Source: Lentilactobacillus curieae
Lineage (GTDB): Bacteria > Bacillota > Bacilli > Lactobacillales > Lactobacillaceae
Assembly (NCBI RefSeq): GCF_000785105.2
Contig: NZ_CP018906.1
Span: 1,426,001 to 1,490,000, forward strand
Direction: 5' to 3'
Length of the DNA: 64,000 nt
Positions within the stretch are counted from its first letter, which is position 1. Every line of letters starts with the position of its first letter. Positions 26,384 through 39,767 of this stretch are shown one piece after another. The notes under the pieces were generated by a model, which made no database searches, had not been told where the DNA came from, and saw only the letters and a program-made list of their open reading frames with translations. A program made the position numbers and the translations under genes.

Positions 26384-26578
26384 ATGGATAAGACTGATTT
26401 TACTGATCAATTACAAAAATTAAAGGATGGAGAACTCAACGAACTTACAGTTCAGCCGAATGACTTTATGGTATTTCAAGAAGCATTCATGGATTTTGAT
26501 GCTAGAAAACGGGTTGTTGGGGCAGCTCAAAAAGGCGGAACCGTCGTCTATACCTTTGAAAAAGATCAAAAAGAATGA
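26384..26578 (+). CDS. Small conserved hypothetical protein, divergent from clpE
   Basis: The 64-residue acidic soluble protein (MDKTDFTDQLQKLKDGELNELTV...) has no recognised domain, signal or membrane segment. The open frame starts at 26360, but GGGGTGA precedes the ATG at 26384. From memory a small gene in this place, between clpE and ptsH, is usual in lactobacilli. Its only visible candidate -35, TTGACC at 26311-26316, lies within the CtsR box, so it could share heat-shock control; this is inference. ptsH follows with its own promoter. Confidence 0.75.
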   Translation: MDKTDFTDQLQKLKDGELNELTVQPNDFMVFQEAFMDFDARKRVVGAAQKGGTVVYTFEKDQKE

Positions 26579-26606
26579 AAAAAGTCTGTAAGCGGTTCAT
26601 TTAAAC

Positions 26607-26635
26607 TTGTGTTTTAGTTTATTAATTGATATTCT
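26607..26635 (+). promoter_or_regulatory. Promoter of ptsHI
   Basis: TTGTGT at 26607-26612 and TATTCT at 26630-26635 are 17 bases apart. The leader to ptsH is about 60 bases and holds the palindrome GGCTTAAGCC. Confidence 0.65.
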
Positions 26636-26703
26636 AAATAGGTAAAGATGAATTTTGACTTAACTAGGCTTAAGCCAAATAAACTCAGAGGAGAATGATA
26701 ACA

Positions 26704-26970
26704 ATGGAAAAACACGAATATAACATTACTGCTGAGACTGGAATTCACGCTCGTCCAGCTACTCTTCTTGTTCAAACAGCAAGCAAATTTAACTCAGACA
26801 TTACACTTGAATATCAAGAAAAGTCAGTTAACTTGAAGTCAATTATGGGTGTTATGTCACTCGGAGTTGGTCAAAGTGCATCAGTTACCATTACTGCAGA
26901 TGGCGATGACGAAAAGCAAGCCATTGAAGCTATTACAGATACTATGAAACAAGAAGGATTAACAGAATAA
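26704..26970 (+). CDS. ptsH: Phosphocarrier protein HPr
   Basis: The 88-residue protein passes phosphate from Enzyme I to sugar-specific EIIA units. His15 lies in TGIHARPAT and the HPr kinase target Ser46 in [10 protein letters not shown], so it can also act as corepressor of CcpA. GAGGAG lies 9 bases before the ATG at 26704; an ATG at 26695 overlaps that site and is rejected. ptsI follows after 3 bases. Confidence 0.98.
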   Translation: MEKHEYNITAETGIHARPATLLVQTASKFNSDITLEYQEKSVNLKSIMGVMSLGVGQSASVTITADGDDEKQAIEAITDTMKQEGLTE

Positions 26971-26973
26971 AAA

Positions 26974-28710
26974 ATGAAAAAGTTCAAGGGAATTGCTGCT
27001 AGTGATGGAATTGCAATTGAAAAAGCGTTTCTCCTAGCCGAACCTGATCTTTCATTTACGAAACATACTGTAAATAATTCTGAAGACGAAGTTGCCCGCT
27101 TACAACAGGCAGTTCGACTTTCAAAAGATGAGTTATTTACAATACATCAAAGAACCCAAAAAGACCTCGGTAGACATGCAGCTGAGGTCTTTAATGCACA
27201 TATAGAGATTTTATCTGATCCAGAATTTTTCGATCAGGTTAACCAGATTATTTCTGAAAATCAGGTAAACGCTGAGTACGCCTTGGACACCATCACTAAC
27301 CAGTACATTGAAAAGTTTAATTCTTTGGCTGACACGTATATGCAGCAAAGAGCTGATGATGTGCGTGATGTTGTTAAACGAGTTATGAGTCACCTTCTTG
27401 GCGTGTCACTGAATGATCCCGCATTAGCGAATCAGCAGGTAATTGTCATTGCCCACGAATTGACCCCAAGTATGACGGCACAGTTCGTTCCTGAGATGAT
27501 TAAGGGAATTGTCGCTGATTTAGGTGGGAAAACTTCGCACTCAGCAATTATGTCGCGGACTTTGGAAATTCCATCTGTGGTTGGCTTAGAAAATATTATG
27601 GATAATGTTCATGAGGGCGATATCGTAATTGTGGATGGATTGACGGGGGATGTAATTGTCGATCCAGAGCCAGATCAGGTTGAAGAATATCGAGTAAAGC
27701 AGGCGGAATTCCAAAAGGAAAAGGCCTCTTTGGATGAGCTTACTTCAAAGAAAACTTTGTCAAATGATGGCAAGAAGACACTATTAGCCGCTAATATTAG
27801 TTCGGATAATGATGTGGATTTTGCAATCAAACATGGTGCTGAAGGAGTAGGCTTGTTTAGAACGGAATTTTTGTACATGAGTACCAATAAACTGCCAACT
27901 GAAGAAGAGCAGTTCGAAATTTACAAGAATGTTCTTAATAAGATGGGGTCACGGCCCGTAACCATTAGAACTGCTGATATTGGTGGCGATAAACCGGTTC
28001 CTTACCTCAAAGCACCTAAACAAGAAAATCCGTTTTTAGGTTATCGAGCAATTCGGTTAAGCCTTGACCGCGAGGATATTTTTAGAACGCAATTAAGAGC
28101 CTTGATCAGAGCATCGGCTTTTGGAAACCTATCAATTATGTTCCCAATGATTGCAACTCTTGATGAACTGCGACGAGCAAAGGCGGTTTATGAAGAAGAA
28201 CTTGCAAAAGTTGAGGATGAGGACATTCCTCACGGCGAGATTAAAGTAGGAATGATGGTTGAAGTTCCGTCTACAGTTGTCTTAGCGGATCAGTTTGCAG
28301 CAGAAGTTGACTTCATGAGCATCGGAACCAATGATTTAATTCAATATACGATGGCTGCTGATCGGGGAAACGAAAAAGTAGCCAATCTATATCAACCATA
28401 TAACCCTTCAATTTTGAGAATGATTAAAATGGTTGCAGATGCTTGTCATAGCAACAACATTCCCGTATGTATGTGCGGTGAAATGGCTGGTGACCAGCTA
28501 GCTATTCCAATTCTATTTGGAATTGGTCTTGATGAGTACTCTATGAGCGCCCGCCAGATCTTACCAAGTAGGTCTTTGATCAGCACCTTAGAATCTGACA
28601 AAATGGTCGCGTTGGCTAATAGAACTTTGAGCTTTTATTCAACAAGCTCGGAGGTCATTTATGACGTTAAACGTACGCTATATGATGATTACGAAGATAC
28701 TTATAAATAA
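26974..28710 (+). CDS. ptsI: Phosphoenolpyruvate-protein phosphotransferase (Enzyme I)
   Basis: The 578-residue protein transfers phosphate from phosphoenolpyruvate to HPr. The active His is in GGKTSHSAIMSR near residue 190. The C-terminal PEP-binding barrel shows FRTEFLYM, RTADIGGDKP, EVPSTV, IGTNDLIQYTMAADR and the catalytic Cys in CMCGEMAGD near residue 503. Its length is normal. It is co-transcribed with ptsH and ends at a strong terminator. Confidence 0.98.
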   Translation: MKKFKGIAASDGIAIEKAFLLAEPDLSFTKHTVNNSEDEVARLQQAVRLSKDELFTIHQRTQKDLGRHAAEVFNAHIEILSDPEFFDQVNQIISENQVNAEYALDTITNQYIEKFNSLADTYMQQRADDVRDVVKRVMSHLLGVSLNDPALANQQVIVIAHELTPSMTAQFVPEMIKGIVADLGGKTSHSAIMSRTLEIPSVVGLENIMDNVHEGDIVIVDGLTGDVIVDPEPDQVEEYRVKQAEFQKEKASLDELTSKKTLSNDGKKTLLAANISSDNDVDFAIKHGAEGVGLFRTEFLYMSTNKLPTEEEQFEIYKNVLNKMGSRPVTIRTADIGGDKPVPYLKAPKQENPFLGYRAIRLSLDREDIFRTQLRALIRASAFGNLSIMFPMIATLDELRRAKAVYEEELAKVEDEDIPHGEIKVGMMVEVPSTVVLADQFAAEVDFMSIGTNDLIQYTMAADRGNEKVANLYQPYNPSILRMIKMVADACHSNNIPVCMCGEMAGDQLAIPILFGIGLDEYSMSARQILPSRSLISTLESDKMVALANRTLSFYSTSSEVIYDVKRTLYDDYEDTYK

Positions 28711-28716
28711 CTTAAC

Positions 28717-28766
28717 AAACCGGCTAATAAATTGATTTTACTCAATTATCAGCCGGTTTTTTATTT
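28717..28766 (+). terminator. Terminator of ptsHI
   Basis: AACCGGCT and ATAAATTGA pair with TCAATTAT and AGCCGGTT, followed by TTTTATTTT. The stem is about 17 pairs. Confidence 0.92.
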
Positions 28767-28773
28767 TGACGGT

Positions 28774-28802
28774 TTGCAATACATTTTTGAAACAAATATA
28801 AT
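28774..28802 (+). promoter_or_regulatory. Promoter of the glycolipid/LTA operon
   Basis: TTGCAA at 28774-28779 and TATAAT at 28797-28802 are 17 bases apart; the first gene starts 66 bases downstream. Confidence 0.8.
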
Positions 28803-28867
28803 TACAATGATTATCTAAAAGCCGTTTTATTAGACTTTGATCACTTAAACAGAAAGGGGAGCTCGAC

Positions 28868-30055
28868 GTGAATATTGGTATTTTTACCGACACATATTTT
28901 CCACAGGTCAGTGGCGTCGCTACCTCGATTAAAACACTTAAGAACGAACTTAAACGTCAGGGTCATCAGGTGTATATTTTTACTACTACAGATCCGCACG
29001 TTGAGAAAAAAACATTTGAGCAGGATATCTTTAGGTTCTCAAGTATTCCTTTTGTTTCGTTCACAGACCGAAGGATTGCGGTTCGTGGGCTGTTCCAAGC
29101 TTATGAGATTGCTAAGGAACTTAATTTGGATATTGTTCACACCCAGACTGAATTTTCTATGGGAATGATTGGTAAGTTTGTTGCTAAAAATCTAAACATT
29201 CCTTGTGTGCATACTTATCACACTATGTACGAAGACTATTTACATTATGTTGCTAATGGGAAACTGCTTAAACCAGTTCATGTTAAGGAGGGAACCTTAG
29301 CTTTTTGCCATAATTTAAATGGAGTCATTACTCCTTCGGACCGTGTTCTAGATACACTAACTGATTACGGGGTTAAAGCTAGTATGCGGATTATTCCAAC
29401 TGGTATTGATGTGGAAAAGTTTGGCAAACCGGGGAATATCGATGTGCGCAAGACTTACGGAATACCTGAAGATGCCCCTTTGATGTTGTCATTAAGCCGG
29501 CTGGCTTTTGAAAAAGATATTGACCACGTTATCAATCTTACAACTAGAATTAAAGAACATGTTCCCGAAGCAAGACTGATGATTGTTGGGGATGGTCCGG
29601 CTAAGGAATCTTTGATGACCCAAGTTACTGAACTTGGATTGGATGATTCTGTCACCTTTACCGGTGAAATCTCAAATGATAATGTTAACGGATTTTATCA
29701 AGCCGCCGACGTGTTTGTTTCAACTTCATCGTCTGAATCACAGGGATTAACGTACATTGAAGCAATGGCTGCGGGTGTTCCTGTGGTGGTCACTGCTAGT
29801 GACTATACTGATGGGCTACTGGACAGTGAAAGTCTCGGAAAAACGTTTAGTGTTGATGAAGATTTTGTCAAAATTGTCACGAAATATCTTACAGATCCAG
29901 TTGATAGAAATGATCATTTTGTTAAACAAACATTGAATAACAAGCTACACGAAATTTCAGCACATACATTTGGTAGTCGGGTAATTGATTTTTACCGTGA
30001 TATGCGGGTTAACCAAGAACTGAACGGAGACCATCCTGTGAACTTATTCGATTAA
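28868..30055 (+). CDS. lafA: Diacylglycerol glucosyltransferase, LafA type
   Basis: The 395-residue family 4 GT-B enzyme begins NIGIFTDTYFPQVSGVATS, the donor-independent N-terminal signature of bacterial glucosyl-diacylglycerol synthases. It has HTYHTMYEDY near residue 117 and the nucleotide-sugar motif SSSESQGLTYIEAMAAG near residue 287 (E-x7-E). It should add glucose to diacylglycerol, the first step of the lipoteichoic acid glycolipid anchor. The start is GTG behind AAAGGGGAG. It heads a run with a second glycosyltransferase, a flippase-like protein and LtaS, which supports the assignment. Confidence 0.88.
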   Translation: MNIGIFTDTYFPQVSGVATSIKTLKNELKRQGHQVYIFTTTDPHVEKKTFEQDIFRFSSIPFVSFTDRRIAVRGLFQAYEIAKELNLDIVHTQTEFSMGMIGKFVAKNLNIPCVHTYHTMYEDYLHYVANGKLLKPVHVKEGTLAFCHNLNGVITPSDRVLDTLTDYGVKASMRIIPTGIDVEKFGKPGNIDVRKTYGIPEDAPLMLSLSRLAFEKDIDHVINLTTRIKEHVPEARLMIVGDGPAKESLMTQVTELGLDDSVTFTGEISNDNVNGFYQAADVFVSTSSSESQGLTYIEAMAAGVPVVVTASDYTDGLLDSESLGKTFSVDEDFVKIVTKYLTDPVDRNDHFVKQTLNNKLHEISAHTFGSRVIDFYRDMRVNQELNGDHPVNLFD

Positions 30056-30079
30056 TCTTGTGCTAAGAAGGGAATTTGC

Positions 30080-31102
30080 ATGTTAAAAATCAATATGTTT
30101 TCAACTGCGGATAAGGTTAAGGGCCAAGGAGTCGGCAGTGCTTATACAGAGTTGGTAAAGATGCTGAAAAAGCGATTTGCCAATGAGTTCAACGTCACAA
30201 TCAATAAATATGGAAAAGCAGATATTACACACTACCATACAATCAACCCTACATTTTACTTGTCGACATTTTCTAGGTCACGGGGAAGAAAAATTGGCTA
30301 CGTTCATTTTCTTCCAGAAACACTAGATGGCAGCATTAAGCTACCTCAGCCGTTTAAAGGAATTTTCTATAAGTACGTTATTGCTTTTTACAAACGAATG
30401 GATCATATCGTGGTTGTCAATCCAACCTTCATTGATAAGTTGGTTGCTTACGGGATCCCAAAAGAAAAAATCACGTATATTCCTAATTTCGTTAGCAAGA
30501 AGGTATTTTATTCTGTTGATGAGACAGAGAAGTTTAGACTTCGAAAAAAATACGGGTATGAACTAGATAAGTTTACTGTATTAGGTAGTGGCCAAATTCA
30601 AACTCGTAAAGGGGTTTTGGACTTCGTTAAGTTGGCCGAGCAAAATCCAGATGTTCAGTTTATTTGGACTGGTGGGTTTTCATTTGGAAAGATTACTGAA
30701 GGCTATGCTGAGTTGGAAAAGATTGTTAAGAATCCGCCAAAAAACTTGTCATTTCCAGGAATTGTTTCCAGAGATGAGATGGTTGAATACTACAATGTGA
30801 GTGACCTGTTTTTGCTACCCTCATATAATGAGCTGTTTCCGATGTCTGTGTTAGAAGCATTTAGTACGAATACCCCGGTTATGTTAAGAAACTTGGATCT
30901 ATATCATTCAATAATTGATGGTTACTATGTCGGCTGCCAAGATGAGTCAGAGATGAACAGCAATTTGCAAAAACTTATGGCAGACAAAGAGTTGCTGACT
31001 GACTATCGGAAGCGTGCAGCAACTGCCAGCGACAGATATTCAGAAGAGCATCTTGCAGAAATCTGGAAAGATTTTTACATTAAGCAGGCCAAGGAAGGTT
31101 AA
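30080..31102 (+). CDS. lafB: Glycolipid glycosyltransferase, LafB type
   Basis: The 340-residue GT-B family 4 protein starts INMFSTADKVKGQGVGSAY and contains GYVHFLPETLDGS near residue 73, GIVSRDEMVEYYNVSDLFLLPSYNELFPMSVLEAF (E-x7-E) near residue 230. It is like LafB/CpoA enzymes that add the second sugar (galactose or glucose) to glucosyl-diacylglycerol. The sugar cannot be read from sequence. AAGAAGGGAA lies before the ATG, 24 bases after lafA. The next gene starts one base after its stop codon. Confidence 0.85.
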   Translation: MLKINMFSTADKVKGQGVGSAYTELVKMLKKRFANEFNVTINKYGKADITHYHTINPTFYLSTFSRSRGRKIGYVHFLPETLDGSIKLPQPFKGIFYKYVIAFYKRMDHIVVVNPTFIDKLVAYGIPKEKITYIPNFVSKKVFYSVDETEKFRLRKKYGYELDKFTVLGSGQIQTRKGVLDFVKLAEQNPDVQFIWTGGFSFGKITEGYAELEKIVKNPPKNLSFPGIVSRDEMVEYYNVSDLFLLPSYNELFPMSVLEAFSTNTPVMLRNLDLYHSIIDGYYVGCQDESEMNSNLQKLMADKELLTDYRKRAATASDRYSEEHLAEIWKDFYIKQAKEG

Positions 31103-31103
31103 C

Positions 31104-32117
31104 ATGTCAAGAAATAATAAGATAACGCTAAGCGTGATGGTATTACTAGGAATTGCAATTTTTGCATTTTCAATTCGAGACATCAAGTTGAGTGTCCTAA
31201 TTGCGGATTTCTTTTCGATTAATTTTTGGTGGATATTAGTTGCCTTCTTATGCATTGGGATTTATTTATTCATTGAAGCAGTGATCACCAAAAGTTTGGT
31301 ATCTGATCGGGTTGAAAAATTTACTTTTAAAGATGCCATCCGAGTTCCGTTGGTTGAACAACTTTTCAACGGTATTACACCATTTTCGTCAGGGGGGCAA
31401 CCCGGACAACTATTTGTAATGATGCAAACCGGAATTGATGGTGGTCGGGCTAGTTCAGTATTGCTGATTAAATTTGTTGTGTACCAAGCCATGATTGTGG
31501 TGAATTTCTTTATTAGTTTGGTGATTGGTTTTCACTATGTGGCAACTAAATTACAATTATTAGCCTTGTTCGTTTTGTTTGGATTTTTAATTCACTTAGG
31601 GGTAATCGTTGGCTTGCTACTAATTATGTATGTCCCTAAGTTTACTAAGCACATTTCAAAACTTCTGTTCAAACCAGTTAAGTGGTTTGTAAAGGATGAG
31701 AAGTATGATTCTATGCTGACAACTCTTCTGAGCAAAATTGATAATTTATATGAAGAAAGTGTCAGGATTGGTAGAAAGCCCTCTTTACTTCTAAAGGTGG
31801 CTGGTCTGACGTTTATTCAACTACTGTTCTATTACTTAATTCCATACTTTATCATGTTGTCACTGGGGTATATGAACGCCAACGTAATTATGGTTACTAG
31901 TTTGCACGTGATGATTGTGATGATTATTTCTCTGTTTCCTATTCCAGGAGGATCTGGAGGGGCAGAATTTTCTTTTGAATCTTTATTTAGCAGCTACATC
32001 ACCAACAATAGTAAGTTGGTTTTAGCTATGATTCTTTGGAGAATCATCACATATTACTTCGGAATGTTTGCTGGAGTAGTTGCTTTGGTGATGAAACCGG
32101 ATAAAGTTGAAGATTAA
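31104..32117 (+). CDS. YbhN/UPF0104 family flippase-like membrane protein
   Basis: The 337-residue protein has about eight membrane segments and the UPF0104 motifs NGITPFSSGGQPGQLF (residues 87-102) and LFPIPGGSGGAEFSFESLF near residue 280, as in the lipid-moving half of MprF. GGAAGG lies before the ATG at 31104; the frame to 31014 overlaps lafB. Lying between lafB and ltaS, it may move the glycolipid anchor outward, comparable to LafC of Listeria; this is inference from context. Confidence 0.85.
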   Translation: MSRNNKITLSVMVLLGIAIFAFSIRDIKLSVLIADFFSINFWWILVAFLCIGIYLFIEAVITKSLVSDRVEKFTFKDAIRVPLVEQLFNGITPFSSGGQPGQLFVMMQTGIDGGRASSVLLIKFVVYQAMIVVNFFISLVIGFHYVATKLQLLALFVLFGFLIHLGVIVGLLLIMYVPKFTKHISKLLFKPVKWFVKDEKYDSMLTTLLSKIDNLYEESVRIGRKPSLLLKVAGLTFIQLLFYYLIPYFIMLSLGYMNANVIMVTSLHVMIVMIISLFPIPGGSGGAEFSFESLFSSYITNNSKLVLAMILWRIITYYFGMFAGVVALVMKPDKVED

Positions 32118-32170
32118 TAACATTCATAAACATGCCTGTCTAAACATAGTGGCTTTGGAGGAAACAAAGA

Positions 32171-34231
32171 ATGTCGGATAATAAAAACCGAATCAGGCAC
32201 ATTTTCGATACGACTTGGGGTTTCTTTTTCCTAGTAGTTGTATTGTTCTGTGTCAAAACATATATTATTTATCAAACAAAATTTACATTAGGGGTCAAGG
32301 GCCCTTTGCAGGAGTTTATTCTTGCGATTAACCCAATTCCGGCAGCCTTGCTAACTTTTGGAATTGCCTTGTACTTTTCTGGTCGACTTAAATATTGGCT
32401 GATCATGATCATCAACTTCATTGAATCAGTTTGGATTTTTGCTAACATCGTTTATTATCGTGAATTTTCCGATTTCCTATCATTAGGAATTATCAAGGGC
32501 TCGGGAAACGTTCAGAACAATCTGGGAAAAAGTCTGATGGAGATTATTCACCCAACTGACTTCTTGGTATTTCTTGACATTATTGTTCTGATTGTACTTT
32601 TAGTGACAAAGGTAATTAGGGTAGACACTCGTCCGTTCAAAAAGTATAAAGCTCTACTAATGACAGTTGGCTCTTTCGTTTTGATGTGGGGAGAGTATGG
32701 TTTGGCAAGCACTGACCGTTCAGGATTGTTGACCAGGACCTTTGATAATAACTACATCGTGAAATACCTTGGCTTGAATGAATACGCTGCATTTAATGCG
32801 TACCAAACTCAAAAGGAATCTGCGACTCGTTCTCATGCTAAGGCAAGTGATATGGATAGTATCCTCAAGTACCTTAAACACTCTCGGGCCAAAGCAGACC
32901 CAGCATACTTTGGTAAGCTAAAGGGCAAGAATGTCATCATTATCCATTTGGAAAGTTTTCAACAATTTTTGATTAACTATAAGGTAAACGGTAAAGAAGT
33001 TACCCCAAATCTTAATAAGTTTTATAAGAACAATCACACGCTTAGCTTTGATAACTTCTACCATCAAGTTGCCCAAGGGAAGACCTCTGATGCTGAAATG
33101 ATGTTGGAAAATTCTCTTTATGGATTGCCACAAGGTTCTGCCATGGTTACTTATGGTTCACAGAACACATATCAGGCGGCACCTGCTATCTTAGACCAAA
33201 AGGGGTATGCAACGGCAGCATTCCATGGGGATGTTCCAAGTTTTTGGAACCGTGATAGTACTTACAAATCATGGGGATATCAGTACTTCTTTAGTTCACA
33301 GTACTATAAGGAAAAAGCTAATTACAGTGTTGGATATGGCTTAAAGGATAAGATCTTCTTCAAGGATTCAGCACAATACTTGCAACAATTACCACAACCA
33401 TTCTATGCAAAACTTATTACTTTAACCAACCATTACCCTTACTTGTTGGATAAAGAGAACGTCAGCTTCCCAGCTACTAAGACGGGTGATAAGACGGTTG
33501 ATCCATATGTTCAAACAGCCCATTATCTTGACCAAGCCTTTGGCGAGTTCTTAAACTACCTTAAAAAGACTGGATTGTATAAGGATAGTGCCATTGTTCT
33601 CTATGGTGATCACTACGGAATTTCTAATAACCATAGACCGGCTATCGCTCAACTCTTGCATAAGAAGTCAATCAACAGTTATGATTTGGCACAGTTCCAG
33701 AAAGTTCCGTTTATGATTCACTCACCTAACCTTAAGGGTGGAATTAAGCACACTTATGGTGGTGAAATCGATGTTTTACCAACTCTACTTCACTTGATGG
33801 GTGATAGGAACAACGACACTATTCAATTTGGTACAGATTTATTGTCTAAACAACATGACCAAACGGTTGCGTTTAGAGATGGAGATTTTGTAACTCCTAA
33901 ATATACCAAGGTCGGGGGATCCGTATACCTAACTAAAACAGGTAAAGAAATCACTCCGAATAAGCGCCAAAAAGAAGAAATCGACTCACTTCAAAACCAC
34001 GTTACTACAGAATTATCGTTATCTGATAGGGTGATCTATGGTGATTTGCTAAGATTCTATACTCCTAAAGGATTCGATAAGGTTAATAAGAAAGATTTTA
34101 CCTACCAATATACAAAAGCGATGAAGAATCTTGCTGACAAGCAAAAGCAAGAGCCTACAAGTATCATGGCTAAGAATGATGGTAAGTCAACATTAAACGA
34201 ATATAAGACCGATGCACCTGAGTTAAAATAA
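32171..34231 (+). CDS. ltaS: Lipoteichoic acid synthase (LtaS family)
   Basis: The 686-residue protein has five membrane segments in the first 190 residues and an extracellular sulfatase-type domain. The catalytic Thr is in AQGKTSDAEM near residue 303, with metal ligands in HLESFQQF and YGDHYGISN near residue 480. It polymerises glycerol phosphate from phosphatidylglycerol onto the glycolipid anchor. GGAGGAAACAAAG precedes the ATG. It closes the anchor operon, so anchor and polymer synthesis appear to be coordinated. A terminator follows. Confidence 0.94.
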   Translation: MSDNKNRIRHIFDTTWGFFFLVVVLFCVKTYIIYQTKFTLGVKGPLQEFILAINPIPAALLTFGIALYFSGRLKYWLIMIINFIESVWIFANIVYYREFSDFLSLGIIKGSGNVQNNLGKSLMEIIHPTDFLVFLDIIVLIVLLVTKVIRVDTRPFKKYKALLMTVGSFVLMWGEYGLASTDRSGLLTRTFDNNYIVKYLGLNEYAAFNAYQTQKESATRSHAKASDMDSILKYLKHSRAKADPAYFGKLKGKNVIIIHLESFQQFLINYKVNGKEVTPNLNKFYKNNHTLSFDNFYHQVAQGKTSDAEMMLENSLYGLPQGSAMVTYGSQNTYQAAPAILDQKGYATAAFHGDVPSFWNRDSTYKSWGYQYFFSSQYYKEKANYSVGYGLKDKIFFKDSAQYLQQLPQPFYAKLITLTNHYPYLLDKENVSFPATKTGDKTVDPYVQTAHYLDQAFGEFLNYLKKTGLYKDSAIVLYGDHYGISNNHRPAIAQLLHKKSINSYDLAQFQKVPFMIHSPNLKGGIKHTYGGEIDVLPTLLHLMGDRNNDTIQFGTDLLSKQHDQTVAFRDGDFVTPKYTKVGGSVYLTKTGKEITPNKRQKEEIDSLQNHVTTELSLSDRVIYGDLLRFYTPKGFDKVNKKDFTYQYTKAMKNLADKQKQEPTSIMAKNDGKSTLNEYKTDAPELK

Positions 34232-34250
34232 CAGGATATGATAAGGTTAG

Positions 34251-34300
34251 ACGGTCCAACCGTAATCGATGACGAGTCGACTATGGTTGGCCGTTTTTTA
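34251..34300 (+). terminator. Terminator of the LTA operon
   Basis: ACGG and CCAACC pair with GGTTGG and CCGT, followed by TTTTTTATTTT. It isolates the rRNA promoters just downstream. Confidence 0.85.
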
Positions 34301-34317
34301 TTTTGACGAATTATTTG

Positions 34318-34346
34318 TTGACATCACTTTACCGTGCATGTATAGT
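34318..34346 (+). promoter_or_regulatory. rRNA promoter P1
   Basis: TTGACA at 34318-34323 and TATAGT at 34341-34346 are 17 bases apart, 284 bases upstream of 16S. Confidence 0.88.
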
Positions 34347-34405
34347 ATTACTTGCGGCTTTCGAGACACGATGTTTTGAACCGCAAAAGATATTTCAAAT
34401 AGTCG

Positions 34406-34434
34406 TTGACACATAAGCGGTTACATGATATATT
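34406..34434 (+). promoter_or_regulatory. rRNA promoter P2
   Basis: TTGACA at 34406-34411 and TATATT at 34429-34434 are 17 bases apart. P1 and P2 -35 elements are 88 bases apart. The spacer holds ACATAAGCGGTTACAT, which is cre-like at 14 of 16 positions. Confidence 0.88.
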
Positions 34435-34629
34435 GTAATAGTTGTCAAAAGCGCTGGATTATTCCTCGCCAAGATGATTTTCATTTAAGTAGACCTTTGA
34501 AAACTGAACAAAATTTTCGACAAACAAATGTGTAGGGTCCTTTGATCGTTAGATCAAAGACAAACATTTGCAAAGTCAATTCGCGATAAAGAACAAATAT
34601 AATCATGAGCTTACAAGCTTATCATTTTT
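34435..34629 (+). other. rRNA leader region
   Basis: No gene is visible. The stretch holds CTTTGAAAACTGAACAAA (34493-34510), a sequence with a near copy in the 16S-23S spacer at 36282-36295, and the perfect hairpin TTTGATC-GTTA-GATCAAA near 34540-34558. These are probably antitermination and processing signals of pre-rRNA. Confidence 0.6.
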
Positions 34630-39347
<4,718 letters not shown>

Positions 39348-39424
39348 AAATAAATGGTAAGTATCGGCAGCAGAAAATTAATATTAGCTAGTTTTGAGAG
39401 AACAAAGTTCTCTAAAGTAAATAG

Positions 39425-39541
39425 TGTGGTGGCGATAGCCTGAAGGATACACCTGTTCCCATGCCGAACACAGAAGTTAAGCTTCAGCACGCCGATAGTA
39501 GTTGGGGGATCGCCCCCTGCAAGGGTAGGACGTTGCCACGC
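39425..39541 (+). rRNA. 5S ribosomal RNA
   Basis: TGTGGTGGCGATAGCCTGAAG at the 5' end pairs with GTTGCCACG at the 3' end, and the conserved CCCATGCCGAACACAGAAG and GGGTAGGACG segments are present. It is followed by a hairpin terminator. Confidence 0.96.
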
Positions 39542-39545
39542 AATT

Positions 39546-39579
39546 TTAAGTCTTTGGTTTATACCAAGGGCTTTTTTGT
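39546..39579 (+). terminator. Terminator of the rRNA operon
   Basis: AAGTCTTTGGT pairs with ACCAAGGGCTT (one mismatch) around TTAT, followed by TTTTG. Confidence 0.9.
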
Positions 39580-39583
39580 TGTC

Positions 39584-39612
39584 TTGATACTGTGTGGAAT
39601 TTCAGATAAAAT
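39584..39612 (+). promoter_or_regulatory. Promoter of tRNA-Thr
   Basis: TTGATA at 39584-39589 and TAAAAT at 39607-39612 are 17 bases apart. The tRNA begins 8 bases after the -10, so transcription may start at or next to its first base. Confidence 0.8.
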
Positions 39613-39619
39613 AGAGATT

Positions 39620-39692
39620 GCCGTTTTAGCTCAGAAGGTAGAGCATTTCCATGGTAAGGAAAAGGTCCCGGGTTCAAATCCCGGAAACGGCT
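39620..39692 (+). tRNA. tRNA-Thr (anticodon GGT)
   Basis: The acceptor stem GCCGTTT pairs exactly with AAACGGC, the anticodon stem is TTTCC/GGAAA with loop ATGGTAA and anticodon GGT (39653-39655), and the T arm is CCCGG-GTTCAAAT-CCGGG-like. The discriminator is T and no CCA is encoded. It has its own promoter and terminator. Confidence 0.95.
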
Positions 39693-39715
39693 GTTTAATT
39701 AAGTTGAATTACATA

Positions 39716-39758
39716 GAAAATAGCGCCCCTCAAAAACCGAGGGACGCTATTTATCTAT
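39716..39758. terminator. Terminator between tRNA-Thr and ndh
   Basis: AAATAGCG and CCCTC pair with GAGGG and CGCTATTT (one internal mismatch), with T-rich sequence on either side, so it can end tRNA-Thr and the convergent ndh. Confidence 0.85.
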
Positions 39759-39767
39759 ATAATACTT

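Noticed and set aside
26586-26600. cre-like TGTAAGCGGTTCAT upstream of ptsH
   Set aside because: It is one base too short between the CG and CA parts to fit the CcpA consensus.
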